Shown here in pieces: positions 1 to 8,333 of a stretch of 64,000 nucleotides of DNA. The DNA comes from Desulfoscipio geothermicus (GTDB lineage: Bacteria; Bacillota; Desulfotomaculia; Desulfotomaculales; Desulfallaceae): NCBI GenBank assembly GCA_016841645.1, contig JAENYS010000005.1, positions 62,001 through 126,000 of the forward strand, read 5' to 3'. Under the pieces are notes generated by a model. That model had not been told where the DNA came from, did no database searches, and worked only from the letters and a program-made list of their open reading frames with translations. How positions within the stretch are numbered: the stretch's first letter is position 1; every line of letters begins with the position of its first letter. Made by a program: the position numbers and the translations under genes.

Positions 1-2
1 TG

Positions 3-845
3 GCCCTCACCTATGCCTGTAAGAACGCTGCCCTGGAGTTAAAGAACAAGAACAGGGTGGAATTCTACATGGACCCGGAAGGCTATGACTTTCTGGATCT
101 ACATGGACAGTACGGCAAAATAGGAGAGATAATGGACAGGAAAAAAGCCGGCAAGTCCAACTATTTTGAAGTGGAAGAGCTGCTTATTGACATCATGCAG
201 CACCGGGAACTGGATATCGACACCAGGCTCATCTTAACCGGCATTGTGGTGGATAAGCTAAAGGACGGCGACCTCCCAGGTATTCGCAAGTACCTGCAGA
301 ACCTGGACGGTGGGTTAATCAGACAGTTAAAAGAGATCCCCTCCCAGCCGGTGTTTATGATGAAGCTGGTTAAAGAAGCCGTGGATAAACGCTTGCTGGC
401 CCGTGTGGTAGAGAAGGATATGACCCGACTGATGGACCTGGCTTACATTAATTTAAAGCTGCTAAATCAGCCTGTCATTACTGATGAAAAGGTGGATAGA
501 TTCCTGGAAGGGTACCATAAACACTACAAGGCATATATAGACGACATTAGCCATGTATTTGAAAACTACTTCGCCAACTTTATATTCTCCAAGAAGTACT
601 ATACCCACAAATATATGGATGCTTATTTTCTAATGATGTTCTTCTATGTCTTAATCCGTTTCTTTGCCGTGTGCCTCTGCATGGCTGAAGAACGCCAAGT
701 GGATGAAAATAAGCTTATAGAAGTAATCAGCGCCATTGAGCGTACCATTGGCCATAACTCAGCTTATTATGAGGACGTGCTGCGGATGATCAAAGAGGGA
801 GACTACCACCGCCTGCCCTATGTAATATCGTTAATTAACCTGTAA
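3..845 (+). CDS. fliB: Flagellin lysine-N-methylase FliB, C-terminal part (5' end outside window)
   Basis: The reading frame is open from the first bases of the window, so the GTG at 57 is not the gene start; only the C-terminal 280 residues are seen. FliB transfers methyl groups from S-adenosylmethionine to lysines of flagellin. The recognisable part is the helical tail, with an 'ENYFANFIF' stretch, an aromatic-rich helix ('YFLMMFFYVLIRFFAV') and a closing 'IERTIGHN' segment typical of the family's C-terminus. The N-terminal Cys cluster lies outside the window. Its place before YjfB and fliD-fliS fits a flagellin-modification role. The family call rests on the tail pattern only, from memory. 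Confidence 0.6.
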   Translation, partial: ALTYACKNAALELKNKNRVEFYMDPEGYDFLDLHGQYGKIGEIMDRKKAGKSNYFEVEELLIDIMQHRELDIDTRLILTGIVVDKLKDGDLPGIRKYLQNLDGGLIRQLKEIPSQPVFMMKLVKEAVDKRLLARVVEKDMTRLMDLAYINLKLLNQPVITDEKVDRFLEGYHKHYKAYIDDISHVFENYFANFIFSKKYYTHKYMDAYFLMMFFYVLIRFFAVCLCMAEERQVDENKLIEVISAIERTIGHNSAYYEDVLRMIKEGDYHRLPYVISLINL

Positions 846-884
846 TCGGCTGTATTGGTTGTGTTTAAAGAAAAATGAGGATCT

Positions 885-1178
885 ATGATTAACTCGTTAA
901 AAGAAATGCTTAGCGACATTGTTACTTTAATAGAGATAGGCGATCATACCGAAACCATGCAGGCTATCGCCAATTTTACCCTGCTGTTTGACGAATTCCT
1001 GCAGCAAAACAAGGAATATATCTTTCATCAGGAGATGGCCAACCTGAACCGTTATTTAATACAGATGGTGTACTGTCTGGAACAAAACGATTTGCAAGGG
1101 CTAAAGGAAGCCATAGATGAGGCTATTATAGGCTTTATCAATAACTGGGACTTTAGCAATAATAAAAATATAAATTAA
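885..1178 (+). CDS. Small helical protein of unknown function in the late-flagellar block
   Basis: I do not recognise this 97-aa product. It starts at ATG behind a GAGG Shine-Dalgarno sequence, 39 bp after the fliB stop. It is acidic and predicted all-helical, with no membrane segment, no cysteine pair and no catalytic motif, and it ends in an Asn/Lys-rich tail. Its size and helical make-up resemble flagellar chaperones or anti-sigma-type partners, but no motif supports a choice. Position between fliB and yjfB, same strand, suggests a motility role; that is inference from context only. Confidence 0.6.
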   Translation: MINSLKEMLSDIVTLIEIGDHTETMQAIANFTLLFDEFLQQNKEYIFHQEMANLNRYLIQMVYCLEQNDLQGLKEAIDEAIIGFINNWDFSNNKNIN

Positions 1179-1215
1179 ACTTGCAAAGATGAAATTGAAA
1201 TGGGGGTGACAGTAG

Positions 1216-1404
1216 ATGGACATAGCGGCGCTGTCAATAATTAAAAACCAGGTGCAACTGCAGCAGGACGCGGGTATTGCCGTTTTAAAGAAAGCTATAG
1301 GCACGGAGGAGCAGGGTAGCAGTCTAGTGAACCAAATGCTGGATAAGACTGTCGAGGGTGCTAACCCACCCCACCTGGGCAGCTATCTGGACGCAATGGT
1401 GTAG
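1216..1404 (+). CDS. yjfB: YjfB-family putative motility protein
   Basis: A 62-aa protein starting 'MDIAALSIIKNQVQLQQ', the signature opening of the YjfB family, and closing with 'PHLGSYLDAMV', matching the family's 'NPHLG.. D' ending. In Bacillus the family is linked to motility and SigD control; its biochemical role is unknown. ATG with GGGGGTGA 8 bp upstream. The stop is followed closely by a possible intrinsic terminator, so this is likely the last gene of the fliB-orf-yjfB unit. Confidence 0.8.
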   Translation: MDIAALSIIKNQVQLQQDAGIAVLKKAIGTEEQGSSLVNQMLDKTVEGANPPHLGSYLDAMV

Positions 1405-1424
1405 AAGATGCGCCATAAGGCGCC

Positions 1425-1470
1425 TAAAGGCCGAGAGGTCCCATGCGGATCGCACGGCCGTTTTCTTTTT
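1425..1470 (+). terminator. Possible intrinsic terminator after yjfB
   Basis: An AAAGGCCG arm can pair, with one bulge, with CGGCCGTTTT, enclosing a small TGCG/CGCA hairpin and followed by TTTTCTTTTT. A separate GCGCC/GGCGC hairpin precedes it. The pairing is imperfect but well placed just after the yjfB stop. Confidence 0.45.
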
Positions 1471-1612
1471 AGCAGTATAAATACCCTGGAACCTTAATTC
1501 CAAAAATAGCGTCAATACTGTCAATCTGGTATAATGTAGGAAGAAAGAAGCACGGTTTTTGTTTTTATAAAATTGACTGTAAATTGTCTGACAATTGCCC
1601 CTGGCTTTAGCT

Positions 1613-2044
1613 TTACTGGTAATGCCCCAAAACGGTTTTTTTAATTTCTACGGTAAACTGTTCAATGTCACCCAGGTTATCGAGCAGTATATCATATAGT
1701 TCTTTTTCCGTAACCATACTATAAAAGTGAACCATTCTATTACGGTAACCGGCCATTTGAACCAGTTTTTTACCCAAAGCATTACTGACAAAATTATTGC
1801 CGGCTAGCCCTTGGGCAATTGATTTATATTCGCCTGCCATTTCAATATTGCCGGTTTTGGCCAAAATATGCCTACCGATATCAAATACTGCTTCTAATGA
1901 TCTGCGTAGATAGCTTTCTGCGGCTGCTGAATTAAGATTACTTGAAGTAAACTCCTCATAAGAAAGACAGGATAGTTTTTTTAAATTTGTTAGCCAAAAA
2001 TCTATTAATTCCAGTCTTTGCGAAACTAACGTTATATTTATCAT
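1613..2044 (-). CDS. hepT: HepT-like ribonuclease (DUF86), toxin of an MntA/HepT-type pair
   Basis: A 143-aa all-helical protein of the HepT (DUF86) family. It carries the catalytic R-X4-H-X-Y pattern as 'RNRMVHFY' near residues 101-108. Family members cleave RNA (reported for tRNA) and are neutralised by a cognate MNT-type nucleotidyltransferase that AMPylates the Tyr of this motif. The ATG overlaps the stop of the upstream nucleotidyltransferase by 4 bp (ATGA), so the two are translationally coupled, antitoxin first. The pair runs against the surrounding flagellar genes and looks like an inserted module. Confidence 0.8.
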   Translation of the reverse strand: MINITLVSQRLELIDFWLTNLKKLSCLSYEEFTSSNLNSAAAESYLRRSLEAVFDIGRHILAKTGNIEMAGEYKSIAQGLAGNNFVSNALGKKLVQMAGYRNRMVHFYSMVTEKELYDILLDNLGDIEQFTVEIKKTVLGHYQ

Positions 2045-2478
2045 GCCTGCCCCGGTTCTTCAAATTTTTCCTTATAGTACTGTTCCAATACCCAGCGAAA
2101 GTCAGCGGCTCTGGCTAATATGTTGTGCTCGTATTTTTCTTGTATGCTATCGCTGACTGCGTAAAGGCAAATCCCTTTAATAGCTTCAAACTGAAATACA
2201 GAATGGGTTTCCTGTAAAAAAACCAAATCCAGGCGTAAAGGTAGAAACAACTCATCCAGTTGGTTATATAACGTGGAATATAGCTTATACATAGAAGCGT
2301 TTAACCGCTCTTGATCATCTAATATAATACCCAAATCCAAATCTGCGAATGGGTCTTCTTGCACTATCCTTTCACCAGTTATAGCCTTGTAACCATTTTT
2401 GGCCTGAGAACCGAATAGATAGGCTAAAATAATATCATTTTGTTTGCAAATCTCTAAGAACTTTTTCAAGCCATTCAT
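2041..2478 (-). CDS. mntA: MntA-like minimal nucleotidyltransferase, antitoxin partner of HepT
   Basis: About 145 aa from the ATG at 2478. It has the nucleotidyltransferase core: 'LFGSQAKNG' (GS motif), then 'DLDLGI' (two catalytic Asp), and later 'RLDLVFL' (third Asp). The known role of this family is to AMPylate and inactivate HepT. The spacing between GS and DxD is 21 residues, about twice the usual 10, because of an inserted 'GYKAITGERIVQED' stretch. The open frame continues upstream to 2724, but that part overlaps the transglycosylase gene and lacks a ribosome site, so the ATG at 2478 is preferred. Confidence 0.75.
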   Translation of the reverse strand: MNGLKKFLEICKQNDIILAYLFGSQAKNGYKAITGERIVQEDPFADLDLGIILDDQERLNASMYKLYSTLYNQLDELFLPLRLDLVFLQETHSVFQFEAIKGICLYAVSDSIQEKYEHNILARAADFRWVLEQYYKEKFEEPGQA

Positions 2479-2614
2479 AAAAACACATCCGGAATAATTT
2501 TCTTTATAATACCATTTTATGGTTATAGGAGTCAAATATCTTTTTATAATTGCGGTGTACCGTTTTACGAAGATGCTTGCTGCAATGTACGAACAAAATT
2601 TACTCTGTTTCTGA

Positions 2615-2986
2615 TTACTTTTGTATATAGTTTTTTGTTTCCCGGTAGTCGGGGATGTCGCCGGCGCGGTCCACTGCTCCGGGACCGGCGTTGTAAGCGG
2701 CCAGTGCCAGGGAGACATTGCCATCGTAGAGGTTTAACATTTGTTTCAAGTAGCGTACCCCACCGTCTACGTTTTGCGCCGGGTCGAGGGGGTCAGTGAC
2801 GTCCAGTGAGGCGGCTGTTCCCGGCATAAGTTGCATTAACCCCATTGCTCCTGCTGCGGAAACCGTTCGGGGATTAAAACTGGATTCTGTCTGTACTACT
2901 GACTTTACTAGTGCCGGATCTACGCTGTATTTTCGGGCCGCTTGTTCCACTGTTTTTTCCAGCTTCGATTTATCCGCACCGGTCAT
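2615..2986 (-). CDS. Lytic transglycosylase SLT domain, possibly 5'-truncated
   Basis: A 123-aa protein that is nearly only a soluble lytic transglycosylase (SLT/GEWL) domain. Motifs: catalytic Glu in 'QTESSFNP' (about residue 34), '[13 protein letters not shown]', and '[12 protein letters not shown]'. The enzyme cleaves peptidoglycan between MurNAc and GlcNAc. No signal peptide or membrane anchor is present, no Shine-Dalgarno precedes the ATG at 2986, and a stop lies six codons upstream. The C-terminal helix is also short. It may be a remnant of a longer flagellar-associated transglycosylase, or exported by another route. Confidence 0.7.
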   Translation of the reverse strand: MTGADKSKLEKTVEQAARKYSVDPALVKSVVQTESSFNPRTVSAAGAMGLMQLMPGTAASLDVTDPLDPAQNVDGGVRYLKQMLNLYDGNVSLALAAYNAGPGAVDRAGDIPDYRETKNYIQK

Positions 2987-3138
2987 GGTGGCAGAACTTG
3001 CTTATAAAATACGCCAAGGCTGGCGGCCAGGGAATCGTTTGTGGCGAACAAAACAGCTTGCTTACCATTATAGCTTGAGATATTATAACTTAGGATATTT
3101 GGGAAAAATGTTTAGTATTTTTATTAAGGCAGGGTGTT

Positions 3139-3702
3139 ATGCTCATGCAGGTTTCCAGCGTACTGCCGATTTTGTTTAATATTATTTTAAGCGAACAGCA
3201 GAAACAAAAACAAGTGCCTAGGGAGCAAATTGCGAACAAAACAGTACCGCGGGCTCAATCCTTATCTACTGATACAGTAAAAGCTGAAACAGGGACTCCC
3301 CAGGGCCGCATGGCGGAAGGCGGTGAACCAATACTACTGGCCCTACCCCTAAAAACACCGCTTTTTCCGGATACCCAGTTTTTTATTTTCCGCAAACCCG
3401 ACGATGCTGATCATAAACAGGGGAAAGGTGAGACAGGGATTGTGTTCAGCCTGACTACCGCCAGCCTGGGACAATTATTCTTTATGCTTACCCGGCGTGG
3501 GGATACGGCGATAAATATAGTCTGCCACACCGAGAATGAAAAATTTGCCTCCCGGCTAACTGCATGTGCGGGAGAGTTGAAACAACAGGTGCAAGAACTA
3601 GGCTTTGAGCAAATTACTTTTCACTGCACCGTGCTGGATTATAAACTTTGCAAGTTGCAGACCGAATTTGCTTATCCTGCCTTATTGGACCGAAAGGTGT
3701 AA
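3139..3702 (+). CDS. FliK C-terminal-domain-like protein paired with an FlhB-like protein
   Basis: 187 aa, ATG at 3139 behind AAGGCAGGG. The N-terminal 60 residues are low-complexity (Gln/Lys/Thr). The rest is a compact domain with alternating beta strands, including 'IVFSLTTASLGQLFFMLTRRGDTAINIVCHTENEKF' in pattern, resembling the FliK C-terminal (export-switching) domain where 'L.P..LG.v.v.l' is followed by an extended strand. The next gene, 3 bp away, is an FlhB C-domain-like protein. This arrangement is known from Bacillus ylqG-ylqH. The FliK similarity is inferred from pattern plus neighbour. Confidence 0.55.
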   Translation: MLMQVSSVLPILFNIILSEQQKQKQVPREQIANKTVPRAQSLSTDTVKAETGTPQGRMAEGGEPILLALPLKTPLFPDTQFFIFRKPDDADHKQGKGETGIVFSLTTASLGQLFFMLTRRGDTAINIVCHTENEKFASRLTACAGELKQQVQELGFEQITFHCTVLDYKLCKLQTEFAYPALLDRKV

Positions 3703-3705
3703 AAA

Positions 3706-3987
3706 ATGGATAATAAACATGCCAAAGAAAAAAAGCTGGCCAACCGCTATGCTGCTGCTCTGAACTACCAGCCCGGTAAAGACCAGGCCCCTCGTGTAAC
3801 GGCCACAGGCCGGGGTGATATGGCACGCGCCATTAAGGAAATTGCTGAAAGCCACAGTGTACCGGTTTACGAAGATGCTAAACTTGCCGAAACACTGTAT
3901 AAACTGGGTGTGAACACTGAAATTCCGCCCGAATTATATGAAGTAGTGGCCCAGATACTGGTTTTTGTCGCACGGATAGATCGTTAA
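3706..3987 (+). CDS. FlhB cytoplasmic-domain-like protein (FhlB/YlqH type)
   Basis: A 93-aa protein matching the C-terminal cytoplasmic domain of FlhB without the membrane part. It shows 'ALNYQPGKDQAPRVTATGRGDMARAIKEIA', then 'PVYEDAKLAETLY' and 'GVNTEIPPELYEVVAQILVFV', which line up with the tail of the full FlhB at 28759-29826. It lacks the NPTH autocleavage loop. In related bacteria such proteins can partly replace the FlhB C-domain in export-substrate switching. It follows the FliK-like gene with a 3-bp gap, so the two probably act together. Confidence 0.8.
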   Translation: MDNKHAKEKKLANRYAAALNYQPGKDQAPRVTATGRGDMARAIKEIAESHSVPVYEDAKLAETLYKLGVNTEIPPELYEVVAQILVFVARIDR

Positions 3988-4218
3988 CTGGCCAATTCAA
4001 ATCTATTTCTCTTATGGTGCCTTCTATATTTTTATTGGGAAATGGATTTTCCTCTTTAAATTTCCAGTAACACCTCATGTCATCCACCTAAAAGAAGGCT
4101 GTTTTTATGCCTAATTTCTTTCATCCGTAATAATTCATGTAATGACATCTAAATCATACTTGCTACTGATATGTAAGTGTTATTTTATTTTAGTAATATT
4201 TGTATAGGTAAAGGTAAG

Positions 4219-5439
4219 TTAAGGAGAATTTTTTAATGTAATGTTAAGATTTCCGCCTGATTTATGCTGTAAGCGTTGGTGCGAAATATTGGCTGCACTT
4301 CCGTCTATAGCTAATTGGCGAAGCTCATCCTGTCGTACAGTACCTTTAATTACAATATCGTTTTCCATTTTCAAATTAATTTCTTCACCTGTTGACAATA
4401 ATTTCACTATCGGCCTAAAGACCAGGCCAAGGTTTTGTCTGTAAATCTGGGCAATGCAGCCGTTGCTTAAATAGACTATGCTGCCAACTGGATATGGTAC
4501 AATGCACTTTAAAAAACCATCAACAGTAGCGGGGGTAAAATTAATTTCGCCGGAGGCCATTATCATTTCATAGGCCTCATGGGGTGGTAGTGCTTTCCGG
4601 TAAACCCTATCTGCGGTTACAGCACTGTATATATCGGCTATTGCGCATATATAGGCTAATTCGTTAATTTCATTGCCATGTAGCCCGTTAGGATAACCAG
4701 AACCATCATATCTTTCGTGATGGTTCAATACTATTTCAGCACTTATACGATTTACATCATGTTGTTTAATTGTTTCATATCCATAAACAGGATGTTTTTG
4801 CATTATACTAAACTCGGTTGGTGTTAGTTTACCCGGTTTGTTTAATATTTCAATCGGTATTTTTGTTTTGCCAAGGTCATGAAGAATACTGCCGACTCCG
4901 AGGCAAGTAAGTTTTTTTCTGTTGTAACCCATCTTAACCCCAATTGCTATAGCTAATATTGTAACGTCAATTGAATGGGTATACGTGTATGTATCTGCCA
5001 AACATATTTCCGACAGACTTCCGACTACTGCTTTGCCTGATAATATTTCGTCAATAATATCATCTATTGTTTGAAGAAGTTTTGCAAAAACTTTTTTATC
5101 AAAGCTATTATTCCATTCCTTAACAGCTTGTAAAGCGTTTAACTGAATTTGTTCATTTAATTCATCTCCCTGTTCAATTTCAAAACTACTTGTTACTCTT
5201 ACGGCCAATACTCCTGCGCGGTGCATGGCCAAAATGTTTCGTGCTGTTAAAACGGAACCTTTCCTAAGTAATAGTTTGCCATTTTGGTTATAGAGTGGTT
5301 TTTCCAGTATCATTCCGGGTAATAAATATGAAGTTAATAACTTAATAGAAATCCCCCCTCCAAAAAACAATAGAAATAACGATCGCTGTTGCTGGAGTAA
5401 GTTATGAATTAAATATGATAAAATTCTACACAGGGACAT
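4219..5439 (-). CDS. HD-GYP domain protein, probable cyclic-di-GMP phosphodiesterase
   Basis: An N-terminal adaptor domain ('LLPGMILEKPLYNQNG') is followed by an HD-GYP domain. Its motifs are 'HSIDV', 'ILHDLGK' (about residue 190), 'KHPVYGYE' and 'NHHERYDGSGYPNGL', so the metal ligands and the GYP loop are all present. HD-GYP enzymes hydrolyse cyclic-di-GMP. The start is uncertain. The ATG at 5439 has AAGGA upstream but adds 29 atypical hydrophobic residues; a much stronger GGAGGGGGG lies just before codons ATT-TCT-ATT at about 5346-5354, where the family's usual N-terminus begins. The gene is divergent from fliD. Confidence 0.85.
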   Translation of the reverse strand: MSLCRILSYLIHNLLQQQRSLFLLFFGGGISIKLLTSYLLPGMILEKPLYNQNGKLLLRKGSVLTARNILAMHRAGVLAVRVTSSFEIEQGDELNEQIQLNALQAVKEWNNSFDKKVFAKLLQTIDDIIDEILSGKAVVGSLSEICLADTYTYTHSIDVTILAIAIGVKMGYNRKKLTCLGVGSILHDLGKTKIPIEILNKPGKLTPTEFSIMQKHPVYGYETIKQHDVNRISAEIVLNHHERYDGSGYPNGLHGNEINELAYICAIADIYSAVTADRVYRKALPPHEAYEMIMASGEINFTPATVDGFLKCIVPYPVGSIVYLSNGCIAQIYRQNLGLVFRPIVKLLSTGEEINLKMENDIVIKGTVRQDELRQLAIDGSAANISHQRLQHKSGGNLNITLKNSP

Positions 5440-5524
5440 GATATTCCTTGATGAAGAATAGAATAATTTGTCGAATTAGAATTATTTTTAAAATTAGAAA
5501 ATTTAGCAATAGGAACTGATTGTA

Positions 5525-5551
5525 TAAAGTTTCATGATTTTTTACCGATTA
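5525..5551 (+). promoter_or_regulatory. Sigma-28 (SigD/FliA) promoter of fliD
   Basis: TAAA at 5525-5528, exactly 15 bp, then ACCGATTA at 5544-5551. The consensus is TAAA-N15-GCCGATAW, so only the first -10 base and the penultimate base differ. It lies 45-71 bp upstream of the fliD ATG. The sigma-28 gene is in this window at 34681. Confidence 0.7.
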
Positions 5552-5595
5552 ATTAATAGAAAGGTATTGCTTTATATGGAAAGGCAGTGATAACT

Positions 5596-7065
5596 ATGTC
5601 TTCTGATTTGCGTATTAGTGGATTAGCTTCAGGTATGGATACAGAATCTATTATTAAGCAATTAATGCAGGCTCAAAGAGTACCCGTAACACAGTTGGAA
5701 CAAGATAAGCAGGTTTTGGAATGGAAGCAGGAAGATTATCGGGAAATAAATACTACTTTGCGAAGCTTCAGGGATATTGTGTTTGATATGAAGTTGCAAA
5801 AAACATTTACTACCAAAGAGGTTTCTTCTTCTGATGATTCTGTTGTAACTGCAACTGCTAATACATTGGCTATAGCGGGGACGCATACTATTAAAGTTAC
5901 ACAATTGGCCAGATCGGGATATCTAACAGGCGGGCAATTGGATGCTTCCGGGGATACAACCATGAGTGAATTAGGAGTGACAGAAGAAACAGAGTTTGAA
6001 TTAACAATAGCTGGCGAATCTTTAGATGCGATAACTATTAATTCCACAACAACAATAAATGATTTAGTTAATGAAATTAACGATTTAGATGGAGGGATAC
6101 AGGCCAGCTTTGATGAGAATTTGAAAAGATTGTTTATAATGACTACCGATACAGGAATTGATCAAACAATTACGATTACTCAAAATGATTTGACCGATGC
6201 CATTAAATTAACCCAGGATAATACTTATCAAGCCGGGCAGAATGCAACTTACACACTTAACGGTGTGGATCTAGAGTCCAGTACTAATAAATTCACTGTA
6301 AATGGAATAAATTTTAATTTAAACGGTGTAGATTTGGATGCGGAAAAATATATTACCGTTTCCCAAGATACTGATGCAGTTTTTGATTCCATAGTAAATT
6401 TTGTGGATGAATATAACAAAGTTGTTGAATCAATTGGTAATAAGTTATATGAAGATCGTTATACGGATTATGAGCCGTTGACAGATGACGAAAGTGCGGA
6501 GCTTACCGATAACCAAATTGATCAATGGACGGAAAAAGCCCGCAGTGGGCTGTTGCGTAATGATTCTATATTATCAAGTGTATACTCTAGTATGCGTGCG
6601 ACTATGGCTAAGTTGGTTAATGTTGATGGCGATAGTAATTCCCTTGCCAATATTGGTATTACCACCACCAGTGATTATACGTCTGCCAAACTGGTGATTG
6701 ATGAAGAAAAATTGCGTGAAGCAATTGAAAGTGATCCGGAAGGTATTATGGATTTATTTACAAAAAGCAAAGATGCCGGCGAATCAGATGAAATAGGCAT
6801 TGCTGTACAGTTATATGAAAATGTTAATAATGCAATGAGTAGTATATCTACAAAAGCGGGTAGTGACAGTGAATATAGCTTGGTAGATAATAGTTTCATT
6901 GGTAAAGAAATAACAGAAATTGATGAGAGAATTGAGAAAATGAATGATCGTTTAGATGAAATAGAGAATCGTTATTATAGCCAATTTACTGCTATGGAAG
7001 AGGCTATACAGAAGATGAATACCCAAAGTTCGTGGCTAACACAGATGTTTGGTACGAGCGGATAA
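5596..7065 (+). CDS. fliD: Flagellar filament cap protein FliD (HAP2)
   Basis: About 489 aa. FliD caps the growing filament and inserts flagellin. The N-terminus 'LRISGLASGMDTESIIKQLMQAQRVP' pattern is diagnostic, the middle holds a flagellin-hook IN-type segment (about residues 130-230), and the C-terminus ends in a coiled coil with 'MNDRLDEIENRYYSQFTAMEEAIQKMN'-type residues. ATG at 5596 is preferred over the in-frame GTG at 5587 because GGAAAGG (5578-5584) is then at normal distance. It heads fliD-fliS-fliT-like-flaG under the sigma-28 promoter. Confidence 0.95.
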   Translation: MSSDLRISGLASGMDTESIIKQLMQAQRVPVTQLEQDKQVLEWKQEDYREINTTLRSFRDIVFDMKLQKTFTTKEVSSSDDSVVTATANTLAIAGTHTIKVTQLARSGYLTGGQLDASGDTTMSELGVTEETEFELTIAGESLDAITINSTTTINDLVNEINDLDGGIQASFDENLKRLFIMTTDTGIDQTITITQNDLTDAIKLTQDNTYQAGQNATYTLNGVDLESSTNKFTVNGINFNLNGVDLDAEKYITVSQDTDAVFDSIVNFVDEYNKVVESIGNKLYEDRYTDYEPLTDDESAELTDNQIDQWTEKARSGLLRNDSILSSVYSSMRATMAKLVNVDGDSNSLANIGITTTSDYTSAKLVIDEEKLREAIESDPEGIMDLFTKSKDAGESDEIGIAVQLYENVNNAMSSISTKAGSDSEYSLVDNSFIGKEITEIDERIEKMNDRLDEIENRYYSQFTAMEEAIQKMNTQSSWLTQMFGTSG

Positions 7066-7099
7066 CAACACATAGGAGTTTATTAAGGAGGTAAACAAA

Positions 7100-7480
7100 G
7101 TGGCCCTAAATAACCCTTACCAAAGATATCAGCGAAATTCTGTTGTCAGTGCCTCACCTCAGGAATTAACCGATATGTTATATAGTGGCGGAGTGCGTTT
7201 CATTCGTCAGGCTATCCAGAGTATTGAAGAAAACAAAAAGGAAAAGGCCCATAAAGAACTTGTAAGGGCGCAGGAAATATATAAGCATTTACAAGATACT
7301 TTAAATATGGATATCGAAATATCCGGTAAGTTATATAGTTTATATAACTTTATAATCGGCCAATTGCTGCAGGCTAATATAAAAAAGGATACAGTTATTT
7401 TATATGAGGCTTTAGGTTTGGCCGAGGAATTGCGCAATACCTGGAAAGAGGCTATGGTAAAAGCCCGGGGGCAGGTTTAA
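7100..7480 (+). CDS. fliS: Flagellin export chaperone FliS
   Basis: 126 aa, GTG start behind AAGGAGGT. FliS binds the C-terminus of flagellin in the cytoplasm, stops early polymerisation and delivers it to FlhA. Family features seen: 'NPYQRYQRNSVVSASPQELTDMLY' start, a conserved 'NFIIGQLLQAN' helix and 'LRNTWKEAM' end; normal length. It follows fliD and precedes a FliT-like gene, the usual order. Confidence 0.95.
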   Translation: MALNNPYQRYQRNSVVSASPQELTDMLYSGGVRFIRQAIQSIEENKKEKAHKELVRAQEIYKHLQDTLNMDIEISGKLYSLYNFIIGQLLQANIKKDTVILYEALGLAEELRNTWKEAMVKARGQV

Positions 7481-7483
7481 AAC

Positions 7484-7939
7484 TTGGAAAAGAATAATAG
7501 CTTGGGGCAGCAGCAAAAAAAATCGGCAATATTGCGGAATAAGCTTGCGTTATTACAAGAGTTTTACCGGTTAACGGATTTAATGCAAGGGACGTTATCT
7601 TCAGAAAACATGGAAGAATTTAACGCCCAAATAGAGCAGAGAAAAAAGTTAATTGAAAGTATAAACGGCTTGAACAACGAATTAGCAACTCGCTGTAATG
7701 CAAACGAAATTTTAAGTATTGAAACAAAGAGCAATGAAACTAAAGAATTAGAGTCGAAAATAAAAGAATGTCTAACGCAGATTCGGGAGATTGACCAAAA
7801 GTTGCAGCAGGACCTTAAACAAAACTATAACAATCTTATAAAAGCACTGAGTACATTGCGTGTAAACAGGCAGGCTATGGTTAATTATTTTAAAAAGAAC
7901 AAACAGCCATACGCATTTTTTATTGATAAGAAAAGGTAA
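7484..7939 (+). CDS. FliT/FlgN-like flagellar chaperone
   Basis: 151 aa, TTG start 3 bp after fliS. It is Lys/Glu/Gln-rich and almost wholly helical, with heptad-like spacing over about residues 20-125, as in FlgN/FliT export chaperones. 'LLQEFYRLTDLMQ' and 'QIEQRKKLIESINGL' resemble the first two helices of that family. In this position Bacillus has fliT, the chaperone of FliD. Sequence similarity in this family is low, so the assignment leans on gene order, size and helical pattern. Confidence 0.6.
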   Translation: MEKNNSLGQQQKKSAILRNKLALLQEFYRLTDLMQGTLSSENMEEFNAQIEQRKKLIESINGLNNELATRCNANEILSIETKSNETKELESKIKECLTQIREIDQKLQQDLKQNYNNLIKALSTLRVNRQAMVNYFKKNKQPYAFFIDKKR

Positions 7940-7959
7940 TAGCGGTGGGAGGTGATTTG

Positions 7960-8325
7960 ATGAAAATAACAGGTATAGATCTTGGTGCGGTTAATGAATT
8001 AAATACATATAAACCATTGGTTCCGGAAGAACAGCTAAATGAATCCGGGGCTAAAAAGAATGATACCGAACAACAAAAACAGTTGGAGGAAAATCGTTAC
8101 TCTAAAAAAGAATTGGTGCAATCCCTTGAAACTTTAAATAATACCATGAAAGATTATCAGACTGAACTCCGTTTTGAAATTCATGAAGGAAGCGGAGAAA
8201 TGATGGTAAAAGTAGTTAGCAGTGAAGACGGTAGCGTGGTTCGGGAAATTCCTCCTGAAAAGGTACTGGAAATGGTGGGGTATTTCAAAAAGATGCTGGG
8301 TATTATGGTAGATAAGTTTATTTAG
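7960..8325 (+). CDS. flaG: FlaG family protein
   Basis: About 121 aa. The C-terminal half carries the FlaG pattern 'LRFEIHEGSGEMMVKVVS', then 'VVREIPPEKVLEMV'. FlaG affects filament length in several bacteria; its mechanism is not settled. The ATG at 7960 sits 4 bp after GGGAGGTGA; the in-frame GTG at 7945 lies before that ribosome site and is rejected. Last gene of the fliD unit, followed by a strong terminator. Confidence 0.85.
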   Translation: MKITGIDLGAVNELNTYKPLVPEEQLNESGAKKNDTEQQKQLEENRYSKKELVQSLETLNNTMKDYQTELRFEIHEGSGEMMVKVVSSEDGSVVREIPPEKVLEMVGYFKKMLGIMVDKFI

Positions 8326-8333
8326 TGTTTTTT

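Noticed and set aside
57-845. GTG at 57 as the start of the first gene
   Set aside because: The same frame is open to the left edge of the window and the protein matches only the C-terminal part of FliB.
2479-2724. N-terminal extension of the MntA frame
   Set aside because: It overlaps the transglycosylase domain in another frame, has no ribosome site and no similarity to nucleotidyltransferases.
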